The notes below the pieces were generated by a model that was not told the DNA's origin, searched no databases, and saw only the letters and a program-made list of their open reading frames with translations. Both the position numbers and the translations under genes were made by a program. From Anthoceros angustus (taxonomy: Eukaryota > Streptophyta > Anthocerotopsida > Anthocerotales > Anthocerotaceae): DNA of 64,000 nucleotides. Shown piece after piece: positions 21,818-33,331 of the stretch; position 1 is the first letter of the stretch; the number at the start of each line of letters is the position of its first letter. The stretch is from positions 62,001-126,000 of the forward strand of contig MU008214.1 in assembly GCA_010909165.1 (NCBI GenBank). Reading direction: 5' to 3'.

Positions 21818-24557
21818 TGTTAGCTTTCGTGACGAATGCATTTAGAATAGAGGGAGGGGAGGGAAGGGAAGGAACGAGGCCCTTTGTAATTGTAGGAAGA
21901 GATCCCCTGTGCCACATCCCCAGATTTTTGCTGTGGGCTGTGTCAGATTAATTTGTACAAAGCGCGACGCAAGCAAACAAGCAGGCCGAGGCCGCATTCT
22001 CGGGTGCCATTCATTCATACAAAATTGTGGGCCTGGCCAGTTGCGAGTGCAGTGATGGGTGTGCGTCACGAGTGCGTTGTTGATGCCGGTTGCCGACAAG
22101 GGTGATGCGAGTGACGTGCAGTGGCAGGAGGTGTGTGTGATGGTAGCAGTTGAGGTGGCAGGCCAGGCCGCGCGGCATCCTGTTGATCTCTACGTGTATG
22201 AGGGCTCGTGCAGGGAGGGAGTCGGCAGGGCAGGGCAGGGCAGGCTGCATGCTGCTGCCTCTGCTGTTACATATCTATCTATCTGTTGCTGTGTGTGACT
22301 GGATGTGTGTGTGTGTTGTGTACGAAGAGTGTCATGACGAGAGGCGCTCGCAGGCAGTGCAGTGCAGTGCACACTGCAGTGTACCACATGTGTTGTAGTA
22401 GTGCCATGGCCTGTTGCTTTTGCTTGTGGTCCCGGTACCAGACATTGACAGACAGACGGAGGGACAGAAGAATCCAGCTTGACCTCACACACACACACAA
22501 CGCGATGTTATTTGTGCACCCATATGCATGTAGGTGTAAATAACGTACATACAATAGCAAGGCAGCGAAGCAACAAACAATGTTGCGGGTATGCCTTGGC
22601 CGTGCGGATGATCCAAGGTGAAAGAAGGTGCAGGTGGCGGTGGCAGGACATATGGGATTTAGGATCTGCTCCTGCTCCTCCTCCTGGTCCTGCTCCTGCT
22701 CCTTCTCCTGGTCCTGCTCTCCTGCGCCTGCTCCTGCTCCTCTGCTCCTGCTCCTCTGCTCCTGCTCCTGCTTATATTATTGTTATTTACACGTTATGAT
22801 AAAAAGACAGGCAGTGTTGTTGGTGGTACTGCCAGGTTGGTGCCATCCTCCAGAGCCCAGGCCCCAGGGCTGTGGCCAGGGGCCAGGAGCCAGGGGCCAG
22901 GAGCCAGGAGCCAGGAGCCAGGAGTCAGGCCCTGGCCCCTTGTTGCCTGTTGTTAGCATCTGTATCTAATCCACCTATCCATATTCACATTGTGGGTTAC
23001 TAATAAAGAAAGGAAGGAGAAGAAACATAAGTATCTCTTCCACGAGATATGCATTTGTGGGCCCATGGGAGCAGAGCAGCAGAAGGCAAGGGGGCAAGGG
23101 GGCAGCGCCAGGAGATAATAACAGCAAGGGAGTCGGGACCGACACAAGGGCGGGCAGGGAGGAGGAAGGAAGGAAGGTGCAGAGTCCATCCATCCGATAC
23201 GATAGGCCAGTTGCAAGCTGCGACCTTCCTGCGCACCTTCCGTCCGCAAGGTTGTGTGGAAGAAAGGAATCCACAGTCGCAGGCGCAGATGCAGGGATGC
23301 AGGCGGGCAGGCTGTCATACTAAGTGATCTGGCAGAGAGAAGAGAGGGAGAGGCTGGGCGGCCTGGCCTGGCCCGGGGCAAGTTGCAGGCTGTCCGTAAC
23401 GTCCTTTGCAGCCAAGTTGAGAGGCCAGGCACGTGGCGACCAGCATTGTGTGTGCATCGCCCATGACCCAATGTGGCCTCGCCATCTAGTCCCACTCCGA
23501 CTCGGACCCGGAGTCGGCACCAACAACTTGCAACTTGCAACAAGCTTGCGCGCAGCCTGCGATGCGGATGCGGATGCGGATGCGGACGCGGGACCCAACA
23601 AAAAGGCCGGGCCGGCTCCCGAGTCCCCCGTCCCGTCACGTCCCGTCCCGTCTCGCCCCGGCCGCGGGAGTCGGGAGAGAGGAAACGAGGGAACCCGAAG
23701 CCCTATGCATGCGCATTCACCCCACTGCACTACATGCATACATGCATACATGCACATACATAACAGCTCCACCTTCCGCGAAGCTGCACTGCCAGCCGTG
23801 GTCAACGCCCGTCCCGCGTGGCTCCTGTGCCACAGCCCCCGTTCCGTTGCGACCATCGGGCGCTGGAGTAGCAGGGGTCAAACTCCCGCAACGTGTGTCT
23901 TTCGGGCCGCATCCCACGTGAAAGAACCCCAGGACTGCCGAGCCTGCAGCTTCGGGTCCGGGCTCATACGGGCACCGACAGACGCGCATTCGGTAAACAA
24001 ACAAAGGCAAAATATGCTTGATCCAAGGCTGTTGCATGGAAACACCAGTCATCAAGAGCAGACAACCAAGCCCCAGGCTTCCAGCCAACGCGGTGACTGT
24101 TATGAGGGAGAGGCTGGGGCCTCGACTTCGGGAACTTCATCGCGTTCGAGGCCAGATCCCATGCAGGCAAGGCCTGCCCTGAGGCCTCTCAGGCCTCGCC
24201 TTGTTGTTCTTGTGTCAGCCCAGTTGACCCCCACATCTCGGATCCTGTGCCCCTGACATGCCAACAATACGCTCTGTACACACTGTCTCGCACATGTACA
24301 GTACAACGTATCTACCACCATTGCACGGACAATGCATGCATACACCCATGTTCCACCAACACGCCACTTCCCATCGTATTCCACTTATCACCCCCTGCCA
24401 GTGCCAGTACAGCCTAGTGCAGAGTGCACGGCACGCCATGGCCGCATCCCCCACGCACTTGCATCTGTATTTACACTGTGGCAATTAATTACCACCCCTA
24501 CGCAATACAAGAATCTAGGATGGCATAGCCCGGCCAATCGCCAACTCAAGGACCAAA
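21818..24557. other. Convergent spacer between RAV and OTU genes, rich in simple repeats
   Basis: Both flanking genes point into this stretch, so it should hold their 3' UTRs. Repeats include purine-rich GGGAGG at 21,850, GGCAGGGCAGG at 22,225, a CTCCTG/CTGCTC array at 22,668-22,770, a GGCCAGGAGCCAGG array at 22,868-22,930, and a GATGCG array at 23,562-23,590. The 310-codon and 228-codon frames here read through these repeats and look like shadows. No gene is supported. Confidence 0.55.
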
Positions 24558-27217
24558 TCAGAACGGAAACAGCCAGTGCTTCTTCTTCTTCACGTCGTTA
24601 GGACTCTCCGGAGGATCTGCACCCAACCACGTGACTCAAGTTTCGGTCGATTCTATTGGAGGAACAAACAGACATGCAGCCAAAAAACACAAGCTCTTAC
24701 CTCCTTCGGGGTATATCGAATTGTAATGCACTTCCGCCCAGAAGCTCAGCCATATCACTGCGCGCCACATAACACCACGCTTTACTTTACTCACACCCCA
24801 CTTCCCTTCCCAAATTTCAGTTGGAAGGCAGTTAAATCAATACCTCGATTGGACTTCAACTGGCCGGGTGTGATCTCCACAAAACAAGTGTCTCTGAAAG
24901 ACGTCACGAGACTGATTTTCACGCCATACTGCGAGCAACCCATACAGATTTGTTACCACCACTCACAATCACAATCCCCATCCACCCATTGATTCAGATT
25001 GCTTTGTTACGAAGAGAACCCGTACATGATCAGCAGCAGCTTGCAGCGTCACATGATCGCCCCATTCCCCACTCCTGCCAGGTTTACGCTTCGGATGGTG
25101 AGAGACCCAAAATATAAAAATTGGGGCCGATTACAACAGACAACCATTCAACCTTGAAAACACCACACAGCACACAGCATACACCACTTCATGAATATTG
25201 CAGATTGAGTTCTGCACCAACAAACATACTTGGCCATTCTCTTCACGTATTCGCTGTACTTCATCGGAACATAGCCTTCGTAGCTTCCAGGATTAGCTTT
25301 AAGCTGCACATAGCATGCTACTTGTCACTCCCCTTCCCCCCACACACACACCTCACCCATATGGAAGAAAGCTAACTACTAAATGCCATAGGTGCTCTCG
25401 TGGTTGCAGCTACCTCAAGGTCATATCAGTCAACAGATTCATTACTACCAGCCTCTCTATACAAAGCATTTGATTGTCCAAGAACCGCAGATGACTGACA
25501 AACCTCTTATTGCACATGGTTGGACATTGGCTCACCTGTTCGACCACTGACTTTCTGACCACTTTGTGGTGTTCAGGAGTTCGATACAGTTGATCTGACA
25601 ACGCCCGAAACTGGAACATGGAGAAAGAACACAAGATTATTGCCTACCCACTGTGTTAGAGCTAAGCACCCACGTCTAACAGTGCATAGCCCATACACAG
25701 GGCAGAAATTAGTGTCAACCACCATCGGCTCGTAACAACGATGGGTGACGTTTACATTTGATCCAGCTACCTCTATGCTCAAAATGTTTTTCATAACCAA
25801 ACAAACCTGGCAATTGCCGTCACCCTGAATCTTGTTTTCAGAAAGTCCATAGAGATACAGCCTGTAGTTTGACGTGCACTTGCAGTCAGCGAAGTGCCAC
25901 CGGGAAACAATTGCAAAGGAACCACAGAAACCATGCCTGATTGTACCTTTCCAGCAGCCTTTGATGGTCTTCGGAGGCAGCATCAAGTGAAGGTATTTTG
26001 CCATTTATTTTGGGGATGTGCTGCCGCACAGAAATGCAAGAGGAAAATATATTTCAGTTTGAGAGAACTACTATGTCTGGTGCTGGACCCACTAAGCACC
26101 ACTCAAAGCAGGACCGTCAACCACTTGGCGGCTGGAAATGAAAAAATGCAACATATCAGACCTTCCGACCTCTTCTAGTTTCGACGAATCTGGCTCTGAC
26201 AAAGGGACTACGGTTAAACCACGATAAAACAAATCTTAAAGACCATTCAGTTTCACTCACAGGTATTGATTCCATATGAGTGAGGCGTTTGGCAACTTCT
26301 TGTTGGTGCCCTAGCTCTTCAGCAAGGACCAGTGCATATCTTCGATCATCATCTTCATTCGGGTGAAAGGCTGCACCAGATGTAGGACCTACAGCTGAAG
26401 ACGTTCCACTGTACCCGCTGTTGGACTGTGAAGTGACAAGTCCAGAAAGCCTTTCATAGCTGTTCCCTGATTCATCTCCTCCTACAACAGGGGTACTTGA
26501 CTGGTGGCTGCCTGGTCCCTGGTCCCTGCCACGCCGTTTCTGTCTCTCAGTCCAGTCCTGAGCGAGAAATTCTCCTTGGAAGTCATCCCTCGCCACATCC
26601 AGATTAGTATTTTTGCCTTCCGCCTCCAACGTAGCAAGATGAGAAAACTCCTCTTGTAGTGCAATTGCAATTACTTCGTCATTCGCTGTGGTGCTCTCCG
26701 ATCTTCGAGGTGTTGCCATCGTTGCTTGCGGTGGTGAGACAGAGCCAGGAGCAGCCGTGACACCCCCTCTTGGCGGTGCCGGTATTCTCAGACTGTTTCT
26801 TCCATATACCGATCCGTAAACATCATTGCTACCATACCTCTGGGATGCTCGAAAACGGGGGTTATCATCATGCTTGGAAAGAGGCTGTAGTCTAGACGAC
26901 GACGGTCTTTCTGAATCGCCAAGGAAACCATATGTATAGCTTGGATCAAACTCTGGTGATGAACTTGTAGTTGCAGCGTGTTGCTGGGAGGCAAATCCGT
27001 GTATGTACTGAGGAGCCGATTCTGGTCGGGACGTCCCTGACGCCCCTGTTTGAGGTAATGGTTCAGGATCAATCCAGGCATACCTGGAGCCTAACCTGCT
27101 CTCATAATGGCTAACTGGTCCAGCCCTTGCATCATGAGTCGGACCTCCGCCTCCATCAAGCAAGTTAAGCCCCCACCTCACCAAGTCGGGATCACCTAAG
27201 CATCCAACCTTAGGCAT
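24558..27217 (-). CDS. OTU-family deubiquitinase (9 exons, 494 aa)
   Basis: Exons on the minus strand: 27217-26261, 26020-25947, 25861-25807, 25610-25536, 25303-25230, 25074-25026, 24928-24844, 24757-24701 and 24616-24558. All junctions are GT-AG and keep frame. The long first exon is low-complexity, with DPDLVRWGLNLLDG at the start and an acidic helical stretch (DDRRYALVLAEELGHQQEV). The OTU domain starts after HIPKINGKIPSLDAASEDH. The catalytic Asp and Cys lie in KIQGDGNCQFRALSDQLYR, followed by YEGYVPMKYSEYVKRM, GEWGDHVTLQAAADHYGVKI, and the catalytic His in WLSFWAEVHYNSIYPEG. The C-terminus is KKKKKHWLFPF, as in Arabidopsis OTU9-11-type proteins. It should remove ubiquitin chains as a cysteine protease in the cytosol or nucleus. 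The start may lie further upstream if another exon exists. The catalytic residues are all present. Confidence 0.9.
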
Positions 27218-28400
27218 TAGTGAGAAACACTACTCACCAACGAAGCATAAGACATCTAGGTAGGACCGTGATATTTGAAAAGACTTTCACAATTAGCACA
27301 AGCCATGGAGCACACCCTAATCAATCAAAGACATGGAACACACCGTAATCAATCAAAGACATGGAACACACCCTAATCAAACAAAGAGGAGCAATGCTTT
27401 GAGACAGACAGCAGGACAATCGAACCTGCCATACCACAAGGATTTGACAGAAGACGGTATTAACCTGCTGGCGGAGGTCGGACAACCTACACCGGAAATG
27501 TAGCAATTTGAATTGAAGTATATCCAAGAATAGCATAAAATTCATGCATCAATCCATACCCATTCAACAGCAATTCCGTCTTGATAACATCCAGAATGAA
27601 GTTCCGTCTGGGTAACATCCACGTCTTTGTAACACTTTATTCCGGGTCCCAAGCATGCCATGCCCTTCCTAAAGGGCTTCAGCTGCTAGACGTACGCGCA
27701 TACACTGCGAGCGCCAAAATCTTGATCTCACAGGTGATCCCAAACACACTGCTCTCACGCGCATTGGCAACCAGTCTCCTATGCAGCTATCAGGAGAAGG
27801 GGTCCAAAGTGCGGCCTCTCAACACAAGTGAGAAGTGCGGCTTCTAAGAGGTAGAGTAGGGACTTCGGACAAGAATTGGGACTTCATGCAATAGCACGCA
27901 CAAACACAACCAACTGCGGCCAAATGGTCGTAATACGTCAGCACAGGCCGATTGATTCACCTGCTGCTGTGGAATGCATTCCTTGCCCTATTTTGGCCCC
28001 GCGCTAACTGCGTGTTCACTCGCAGTGAAGGACGGAATTGGCAGTCTGCAGTCTGCACAATCGCGACGCCAAAGAAAATCCGAAGCTCGGTAGTCGGGAT
28101 TGAATCACCTCTGAGTCACTCCGCAGTGACGGAACCCGGCAAGCAAGGAAGGGCAGCTGCATCGGGAATGAGCATGAGCAGAGCGTGCAGATCGTATGTA
28201 GGTTGGTCACGTTCGTGGACATAAGGACACAGGGGAACTAACGGTAGGAGGGTGGAGTACGACGTTGTTTCAACCCGTGACACTTGGTCTCCAGTCACAG
28301 GTTATACCTGAAAAATATTCATGCGGATTGCGCGTAGGGCGTCGAGTTGCCAGGAAGCCTAACGCAGCATCCAGTTTTCATTGCTGACAGTTCTTTGTCC
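27218..28400. promoter_or_regulatory. Bidirectional 5' spacer between the OTU and DAR GTPase genes
   Basis: The two flanking genes diverge from here. Three near-copies of ATGGAACACACCCTAATCAA lie at 27,304-27,385. A short upstream ORF starts at 28,321 (ATGCGGATTGCG) and ends at a TAA at 28,360-28,362, before the GTPase ATG at 28,401. No other gene is supported. Confidence 0.45.
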
Positions 28401-30143
28401 ATGGCTGTCGGCAACGCCAAGGGCCTCCATGGTTTCGTCGGCAAGGCAGCGGAGATGGCCATCAATTGGTACCCGGGCCATATGGCTTCAGCTTCTCGGG
28501 TCATCCGACAGCACCTCAAGAATGTGGACCTAGTCATTGAAGTTCGTGATGCAAGGGTATGTCATGCCTGCCCCACGCCACTGACCGTTGTCTTGGTTCA
28601 AGCAATTTGTCTTACTGTTCGGTCTTTGGAACTGGCAGATACCGTTGTCATCCTCCAACGTCGAGCTGCAGGAAATCTTGTCGAGGAGGAAAAGGCTTAT
28701 CGTGTTGAACAAGATGGATCTTGCAAATCCGAACATGATGCGGGTGAGTGGGGAAGATGGAGTTGCTGAGTCTTCTGCTGTTGGCATCATGCGTTGCCGA
28801 CCAGGTTCCATTTGCAGAAATGGGGCGAGTACTTCGATGCATGTGGAAGTCGTTACGTTTTTGTGAACGCGAACTCAACAAAATCCGTGCAGAAGGTACC
28901 TAGTACTCTGTGGATTATTACGTATATCCTGTGTGAGTAGGCATGCCATCTCGTTCGTGATAGTTCATTCGCGTCGGGATGTCTGCAGCTGCTGGATACT
29001 GCAAGGGACTGGCTGAAAGAGAAGCTAGTGAAAGAGCCCACCTTGCTGCTGATGTTGCTGGGGCTTCCCAACGTGGGCAAGTCAGCTATTCTGAACAAGA
29101 TGTATCAGCTTACAAGATCGGGGTTTCCAGGTACTGTTTGCTGCCAGCGCTGTTTGTTACACATGAGAGTCATGTAGCAGCAGGAGAGTCATTGGAGCCT
29201 TTGGAGCCCAAGCTTTATCTATCTTAGAGCACACTATCTTAGAGCGGTTTGTCTAGCGCAGGAGCATTTGAAGAAAGCAAAGGTTGGACCTCTGCCTGGA
29301 GTCACCCGACACATATCAGGCTTCCAGGTCTGGGATATGTCCTTACCAGCACTTGATACATGTCATCATCTTTCAGCCTGAGGTGAGGGTTGATAACCTT
29401 TGCCTGCTGACAATTGACATAGGTGTGTAACATGTGTTGTCCCAGGTTGGTAGACATCCAAGCATCTATGCGCTTGACACACCTGGAGTGCTGGTTCCAA
29501 AAATCCGTGATGTTGAGACAGGGTTGAAGCTGTCATTGACTGGTACTGCCTCCCCACCACCTACAGGCCCGGTGCTATTGTTAGAACCACTTGAAACCTG
29601 TTAGCTGATGTTGATGCTTGCTATTCAGGAGCCGTAAAAGACTCTGTGGTAGGAGAAGAGCGGATTGCAAGATACTTGCTCTCGCTTCTGAATGCACGTG
29701 ACGTCTACTCGAGCTGGAAGCTGGATGGAAATGCCGAGCGACCTGACAGTCCCAAGGTATGAATCTTTCTTCCAGTTGGTGTGGGGAGTTTGAAACTTTT
29801 GTTAGTCATGTTCCCCTAATGTTATTCATGTATGCTCTGTCTGCAGGCTGTGCCTGGCAGGGTATCCGATGTCCGGCACACCCTAGCTGCAACATATCGG
29901 TCATTCAATGGGAACCTCAATGAGATGCAGGAGATGGAAAGCTTGGTGGACGACCAAATGAAGGCCTTGTCAAGCCTGTTGAAGATCCCCGCTGCTTTGG
30001 TAGATGGTGGCTCACCACGTGTTGCACAAGAGCTTGTGCAGATGTACAGAGTAGGTAGCTTGGGGCGCTACACATGGGATATGGTTCCCGACTGCAGAAA
30101 AATAGGTGTGCAGGAAAAGGGTCTAGACTCGCACACTCGCTGA
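28401..30143 (+). CDS. DAR/MTG1-type GTPase, probably mitochondrial (8 exons, 357 aa)
   Basis: Exons: 28401-28556, 28639-28743, 28818-28895, 28989-29130, 29257-29327, 29446-29542, 29629-29756 and 29847-30143, all GT-AG and in frame. The order of GTPase motifs is circularly permuted, as in the YlqF/MTG1 family: WYPGHM at residue 23, VIEVRDARIP (DAR motif) at about 45-54, G4 NKMD 76-79, G1 GLPNVGKS 138-145, G2 region VGPLPGVTR 170-178, G3 DTPG 195-198, then KDSVVGEERIARYLL. It matches Arabidopsis SIN2 (At2g41670). These GTPases help assemble the large subunit of the mitochondrial ribosome. The exon 5 acceptor (TCTAG, 29,252-29,256) was chosen because it restores AQEHLKKAKVGPLPG, matching the homologue; the nearer CAG would break the frame. 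The N-terminus is short and only weakly transit-like. Two broken copies lie at 41.3-43.5 kb. Confidence 0.9.
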
Positions 30144-30456
30144 ACTAAGAGAGAATGGCAGAAGCTTATGGAATGTGCACATGTTCCTTAGGTTACTAAT
30201 TGTGGTGACGTCCTCAATGTTCAGTAGTGAAATAGAGGTCGCTAAGTACATGGAATCACACGGTTGAAGAGAAGCTGGTGAAAGTGGTGCTGCCTGCATC
30301 TTAGCCCAGGTGGAGGTTCAGCCATTGTTGCCTGCAAAAATGGCATTGTGCTTGCAGGGCATGGGCAAAGCCGATGGAGGGAAGACGCGCTGCACCAGTT
30401 GTTTCATGTTGGAAGTCACTACAACTCGGATGTGTTGGTCAGCTTCCTCGCTCTTC

Positions 30457-30560
30457 TCCGGGTACTCCTTCAATATGAAAAGTAGGGCCTCGTTCTTCTC
30501 CGGGTACTCCTTCAAAATGAAAAGTATGGCCTCGTTCTTCTCCGGGTATTCTTTCATGTG
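30457..30560. repeat. 42-bp tandem repeat, about 2.5 copies
   Basis: The unit starts TTCTCCGGGTACTCCTTCAA and continues to GGCCTCG; copies start near 30,457, 30,499 and 30,541. On the minus strand it encodes a 14-residue repeat (LKEYPEKNEALLFI) inside a 107-codon frame. The frame may be a relic of a coding tandem repeat, but no protein family is recognised. Confidence 0.75.
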
Positions 30561-31499
30561 AACGACCATATTGTTGATCTCCGGAATTCCATCATGTGGC
30601 GGTGGGCAGCATGGCAAATTCAAGATTGTAGGATCATGCACGCTAGGCTAGCGTTGTGGATGTACATACATACTTTGCATTTTGCAACCTTCCCAAGGTT
30701 GGTTCACGTTGTAGATGTACATACATAGTGTGCATTTTACAACCTACCCAAGGTTGATGTGAATCTAAGGTTATTGAAGAGGCGGAACACACTTTAGCCA
30801 GCTTCTCTTCTTCAACCGGGTGATTTCGTGACTTCAACTAGTTTCTCTTGAACCGTGTTATTTCATGTACTTAGGTCTTGTGGACATAGAGGATGTCATC
30901 ACTACTAGCAAACATTTCGTAAAACATTTCATGTAATTAGTAACGAAACATCGAAGCGACACGCAATAATTAGTTGCCGAAATATTTCATAAGCTTTTGC
31001 CTATTCTCTTAGCTCAACAAATGTGTGAGTGCAAACTCTTTTCCTGCACACCTAGGTTTTCATACTACCTTTGTCCTTTTCATAACAAGAGTATTACGAA
31101 AGTACCAGTAATATCTCTGTCCTTTTCATACCTTTGTCTTTTCAAAATAAGGGTATTACGAAGATTTCAAAGATGAATTTTGCATTTTTTTTAGTGAATT
31201 CAGAGACTTAATAGATTTTTCAAAGTATACATCGAAGGCCCGCATTGGAATTTGGAGGCCCTGCTTATTGCAAAGGCTGAGGGCATGATGTTTACATCAT
31301 GTAGTCTCATAGGGGCTTGAAGTTGGTCTAGGGGGCACTCCATCCAAGCACTGACCCATCCCAGGGATGTTTAACTGTGGAGTTCCTATGAACTCATGTC
31401 TGGATGTCACTCTTGGAAGGTGCATAGATACCACCCAAGCACCGATCCATCACAAGCTGGGATAGTTGGCACCTCTTTCATCCAGTGATCCGTCCCAAG
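30561..31499. other. Spacer with small duplications, no gene seen
   Basis: A phrase of about 55 bp (GTAGATGTACATACATA and CAACCTTCCCAAGGTTG variants) is repeated at about 30,655 and 30,710. AAGAGTATTACGAAAG and related phrases repeat near 31,085-31,160. Otherwise AT-rich without coding signal. Confidence 0.4.
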
Positions 31500-31767
31500 G
31501 ACGTTTAACTTTGGAGTTACTATGAACTTATGTCTAGATGCCCAAGCACCGATCCACTCAAGCATTGATCCGTCGTTTAACTTTGGAGTTCCTATGAACT
31601 TATGTCTAGATGCCCAAGCACCGATCCACTCAAGCATTGATCCGTCGTTTAACTTTGGAGTTCCTATGAACTTATGTCTAGATGCCCAAGCACCGATCCA
31701 CCCAAGCATTGATCCGTCACATGTTGGGATGGCTGGATCCGTCCCAAGGACGTTTAACTTTGGAGTT
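31500..31767. repeat. 72-bp tandem repeat, about 3.5 copies
   Basis: Nearly identical units containing GTTTAACTTTGGAGTTCCTATG and GATGCCCAAGCACCGATCCA begin near 31,503, 31,574 and 31,646, with partial copies before and after. Because 72 is divisible by three, both strands show periodic frames. The last partial copy abuts the Copia LTR at 31,768. Confidence 0.85.
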
Positions 31768-31962
31768 TGTTAAGAAAATAAACATTAGTTATTTAGTACA
31801 TTGGCTATATATCTATAGGGCTTTCCTAGTTAGTTAGGTTAGTCATAGCAGTTGTAACTGCTTGTGCCTTTGGGCATATATGTATAGTGTGTTCAACATT
31901 TAATCAACTACTCTTAGGTGCATGCCGTGCATAAGTGTGTGTGTGCATCTATAAAGTTTACA
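31768..31962 (+). repeat. 5' LTR of Copia element 1
   Basis: Starts TGTTAAGAAAATAAAC and ends AAAGTTTACA, so has TG..CA ends. The downstream border is fixed by the primer site TGGTATCAGAGC directly after it. Confidence 0.75.
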
Positions 31963-31974
31963 TGGTATCAGAGC
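31963..31974 (+). other. Primer-binding site (initiator tRNA-Met)
   Basis: TGGTATCAGAGC, the standard plant Copia primer site complementary to the 3' end of initiator tRNA-Met. It starts first-strand cDNA synthesis. Confidence 0.9.
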
Positions 31975-32122
31975 AGTGTATCTGATGGCCTGTTGTTCTT
32001 CTTGATAAATCTTTTAGATTATCTTTAATTCATCAATAAATATGGAGGTTCTTGATTTCAGATATAATCTATATTTATAATGAAGAACAGATTGTGCATT
32101 TCCTGATGAGGGTATCTTCACG

Positions 32123-32692
32123 ATGCCTCGCAAGGGAAATTGCAGTCATTTGTGGGATGAGGACGTGAGCACTAAGCGAGGCAGAGTCAAGGCTGCAGCG
32201 ACACCTCGGGATTTGGATTTCCAAGAAGAGTTTGAACGTCTATATTTTAAACGCCAGATTTCACAATCGAAACAGGTGGAAAGAGTTCGATTTCTCCAGC
32301 AGTTTGTAGATTCATTCCCTCCAGAATTTTATCGTCCTGCAGTCTCCTCTGCATCAAGGAGTCTAAGTAGGTTAGAGAAACCGATACTTGCTTCAGTTCA
32401 GGTAGAACAAGACACTAGGGTTATTTCAAGTAACTGCTCTCAATTGTCTACCTGCTGTGCTCATGCAGATCTTTTTAATTCTGTCCTCAATCACCAGAAT
32501 GCTAGATTGATAGAACTGTTCAGCAAAGTGGATAGAGTCATTTCCAAAATAGATAAAATTGAGACAGAGAGAGATGCTGAAAAATTCTCTGCTGTTTCTA
32601 TAGAGTTGGAAGTAAAAACACATTCAAAGGAGCTTAGAGAAATCAGACAGATGCTAGGGTCTGATGCTCCTATTGGAAAATACTTACCTTGA
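32123..32692 (+). CDS. Extra ORF ahead of gag in Copia element 1 (189 aa)
   Basis: An intact frame from ATG at 32,123 to TGA at 32,690-32,692, between the primer site and gag. The N-terminus is basic (MPRKGNCSHLWDE, then STKRGRVKAAATPRD). The middle has an aromatic-charged motif (FEERLYFKR-like), and the last third is a predicted coiled coil (LIELFSKVDRVISKIDKIE and ELEVKTHSKELREIRQML). No known domain. It lies in the same strand as gag and stops 12 bp before the gag start, so it is likely part of the element. Its intactness contrasts with the broken pol. Function unknown. Confidence 0.55.
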   Translation: MPRKGNCSHLWDEDVSTKRGRVKAAATPRDLDFQEEFERLYFKRQISQSKQVERVRFLQQFVDSFPPEFYRPAVSSASRSLSRLEKPILASVQVEQDTRVISSNCSQLSTCCAHADLFNSVLNHQNARLIELFSKVDRVISKIDKIETERDAEKFSAVSIELEVKTHSKELREIRQMLGSDAPIGKYLP

Positions 32693-32704
32693 CTTGTAGG
32701 TGTG

Positions 32705-33328
32705 ATGGCGGCAGATCAAACATCTGACCGCCTACAGGAAAAAGACAGGTTGACCCCACATAATTTTGACGCCTGGTCTTTTCGTGTGAGATGCATTTTA
32801 GAGGAGAAACTCCTGATGGAAGTGGCAGATGGTTCAGCCCCGAAGCGTGTTGCTGGGGAGGATTCCGGCTCATTGACCCCTGGAGGTGTAAACAAGAAGT
32901 TATGGTCAATGAAAGATGAACTGGAATGGAACCACAAGGATCGAAAAGCAAAGACGATTCTGGTGGGTTCAGTCTCTCAAGAGATGATCCCGCATATAAA
33001 ACTTACCAAGCATTCACACGAGGTGTGGTCATTGCTTAATGACACTTATGAATCGAAAGACGTGATCTCAGAAGCTGCTGCAACAAGTCACTACCAAAAC
33101 CTGCGTATGAAAGAGACGGACTCTGTTGAGAGTCACGTAGCCAGGTTTAGAGCAGCACGGGCTAGGCTCGCTGCCTGTGGAGTGATAATTCAGGAAGGAA
33201 GGGCTGCTGTCCAATTCCTTATGAGTCTTCCACCCAGCTATGAAACCTGGAGTTCCAACATCCAAGCAACAGCTACTGTTACACCTGCAACAGCTACTAC
33301 CCCCGCAGTTTCAAACCTCACAGTTTAG
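32705..33328 (+). CDS. Copia gag (UBN2-type), ended by a premature TAG
   Basis: Starts MAADQTSDRLQEKDRLTPHN and shows the typical gag features FDAWSFRVRCILEE, KAKTILVGSVSQEM and LMSLPPSYETW. A TAG at 33,326-33,328 interrupts it where the sequence otherwise continues in the same frame (KLVGALLQAEANRK) into an Arg/Gly-rich stretch and the zinc knuckle at about 33,556 (CNYCHKPGHWVRDC). Gag forms the virus-like particle and binds the RNA. The stop is best explained as a nonsense mutation. Confidence 0.8.
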   Translation: MAADQTSDRLQEKDRLTPHNFDAWSFRVRCILEEKLLMEVADGSAPKRVAGEDSGSLTPGGVNKKLWSMKDELEWNHKDRKAKTILVGSVSQEMIPHIKLTKHSHEVWSLLNDTYESKDVISEAAATSHYQNLRMKETDSVESHVARFRAARARLAACGVIIQEGRAAVQFLMSLPPSYETWSSNIQATATVTPATATTPAVSNLTV

Positions 33329-33331
33329 AAA

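Noticed and set aside
22953-24256. 228- and 310-codon frames between RAV and the OTU gene
   Set aside because: Low-complexity reading of GATGCG, CCCGTC and GGCAGG repeats; they overlap each other antisense and fall in expected 3' UTR.
28347-28769. Longer start and read-through version of the DAR GTPase first exon
   Set aside because: The start at 28,347 is TTG, and reading past 28,556 enters an intron and loses the DAR-IP motif; ATG 28,401 with splicing restores the family sequence.
29131-29260. Exon 5 acceptor at the nearer CAG (29,261) in the GTPase gene
   Set aside because: It shifts the frame and destroys VGPLPGVTR; the TCTAG acceptor four bases earlier keeps it.
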